This document shows positions 5,161 to 5,464 of a DNA stretch of 5,464 nt, in pieces (position 1 is the stretch's first letter; every line of letters starts with the position of its first letter). The notes under the pieces were generated by a model. The model saw nothing but the letters and a program-made list of their open reading frames with translations, did not search any database and had not been told where the DNA came from. The translations under genes were made by a program, and so were the position numbers. Origin of the DNA: an uncultured Clostridia bacterium (GTDB taxonomy: Bacteria; Bacillota; Clostridia; HGM11327). Location of the stretch: assembly GCA_905210525.1 (NCBI GenBank), contig CAJLXE010000126.1, positions 1 to 5,464 of the forward strand. Direction: 5' to 3'.

Positions 5161-5361
5161 TTATTTTTCATGTAAAAAAATATCAACAGGATTTGTTATT
5201 TTCAAAGCGGATATGATTCGTTCTGCCTCTGATGTAGTAAAATTCCCACGATTCAATTTTCGTGCAAAGGTAGATTGTGGCATGTCAATTAAAAGGCCAA
5301 ACGCCTTTTGCGTCAATCCGTTTTTTATGATTTCCGCCTTTAATAAATTTTGATTTAGCAT
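5161..5361 (-). CDS. Cro/C1-type HTH regulator (Cro-like)
   Basis: A 66-aa single-domain DNA-binding protein of the phage Cro/C1 type. The helix-turn-helix lies at about residues 14-40: LTQKAFGLLIDMPQSTFARK followed by LNRGNFTTSEAERI. The ending NPVDIFL is usual for this small family. ATG 5361 has a strong AAGGAGG (5371-5377) nine bases upstream. It is the first gene of the leftward operon and sits 27 bases after the predicted transcription start of a consensus promoter. TGACTT repeats surrounding that promoter could be its operators. Small size and position suggest a Cro-like switch whose partner repressor would lie beyond the right end of the window, on the opposite strand; that is inference. 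Confidence 0.87.
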   Translation of the reverse strand: MLNQNLLKAEIIKNGLTQKAFGLLIDMPQSTFARKLNRGNFTTSEAERIISALKITNPVDIFLHEK

Positions 5362-5379
5362 TAAATTGACCCTCCTTAT

Positions 5380-5459
5380 TTGACTTCACGTGTTAATTAT
5401 AGCACAGTCTTCGTAACTTGTCAAGTCATTTTAAAACAAAAATTTTTTATAGTTGACTT
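5380..5459. repeat. Operator-like TGACTT repeats around the promoter
   Basis: TTGACTT occurs at 5380-5386 and 5453-5459 in the plus direction, and AAGTCA (its inverse) at 5423-5428 inside the palindrome over the -35 box. A related copy, CAAGTCAA, lies at 5125-5132 behind the HTH gene. The three sites place one just past the transcription start, one on the -35 box and one upstream, the usual layout of a phage operator set. The rightmost copy also resembles a plus-strand -35 box (TTGACT), which could belong to a divergent promoter whose -10 is outside the window. Binding is inferred. Confidence 0.45.
5396..5424 (-). promoter_or_regulatory. Consensus sigma-A promoter for the leftward operon
   Basis: On the minus strand, TTGACA (5419-5424) and TATAAT (5396-5401) are separated by 17 bases, and TGC directly precedes TATAAT, giving an extended -10. 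Both hexamers match consensus exactly. Predicted start is near 5389, leaving about 27 bases of leader before the HTH gene. An 11-base odd palindrome, ACTTGTCAAGT (5416-5426), covers the -35 box and would allow repression there. Confidence 0.88.
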
Positions 5460-5464
5460 TTTTA

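Noticed and set aside
5147..5165. Hairpin AATAAC/GTTATT as terminator of the Cro-like gene
   Set aside because: The T run follows it only in the plus direction, the stem is A/T-only apart from one pair, and it overlaps the stop codon.

Overview
The window looks like part of a decaying prophage, or a related phage-like island, from a low- to mid-GC Firmicute, most likely a Clostridia-type gut or anaerobe genome. The evidence is AAGGAGG-type ribosome sites, a consensus sigma-A promoter, AT-rich spacers, and gene families typical of Firmicute phage early and replication modules. Every supportable gene is on the minus strand, so transcription runs from the right end (5464) to the left end (1). 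The long plus-strand open frames are shadows.

In order of transcription: (1) A near-perfect promoter (5396-5424) drives a 66-aa Cro/C1-like HTH protein (5361-5161). (2) A 350-base stretch (4812-5160) holds only short, frame-broken coding-like pieces. (3) A frameshifted and truncated start of a PAPS-reductase-like PP-loop gene lies at 4811-4633. (4) A 163-aa XRE-type regulator with a second HTH-like segment occupies 4580-4089. (5) Four small tightly packed genes follow (4019-3096): a charged helical protein, a two-helix membrane protein and two Cys-rich proteins. (6) A 67-codon gene is interrupted by two in-frame TAA codons (3091-2888). (7) An intact 85-aa helical protein lies at 2873-2616. 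(8) A Sak4/AAA-type recombination ATPase is broken by three frameshifts (2602-2084). (9) A CHC2 zinc-finger primase-like protein (2055-1498) is followed after three bases by a VapE-family helicase/ATPase (1494-94). (10) The last 93 bases hold two hairpin/palindrome elements, one of which could terminate the operon.

If intact, this would be an early regulation plus DNA replication/recombination operon: Cro-like and XRE switches, accessory small proteins, a strand-annealing-associated ATPase, then primase and helicase. At least three genes are visibly dead. The primase and helicase frames remain open, although the helicase seems to lack about three residues at its Walker B segment. I see no convincing new defence or mobile system. 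The most informative content is the pattern of decay, the operator-like repeats around the right-hand promoter, and a pair of palindromes at the left end.
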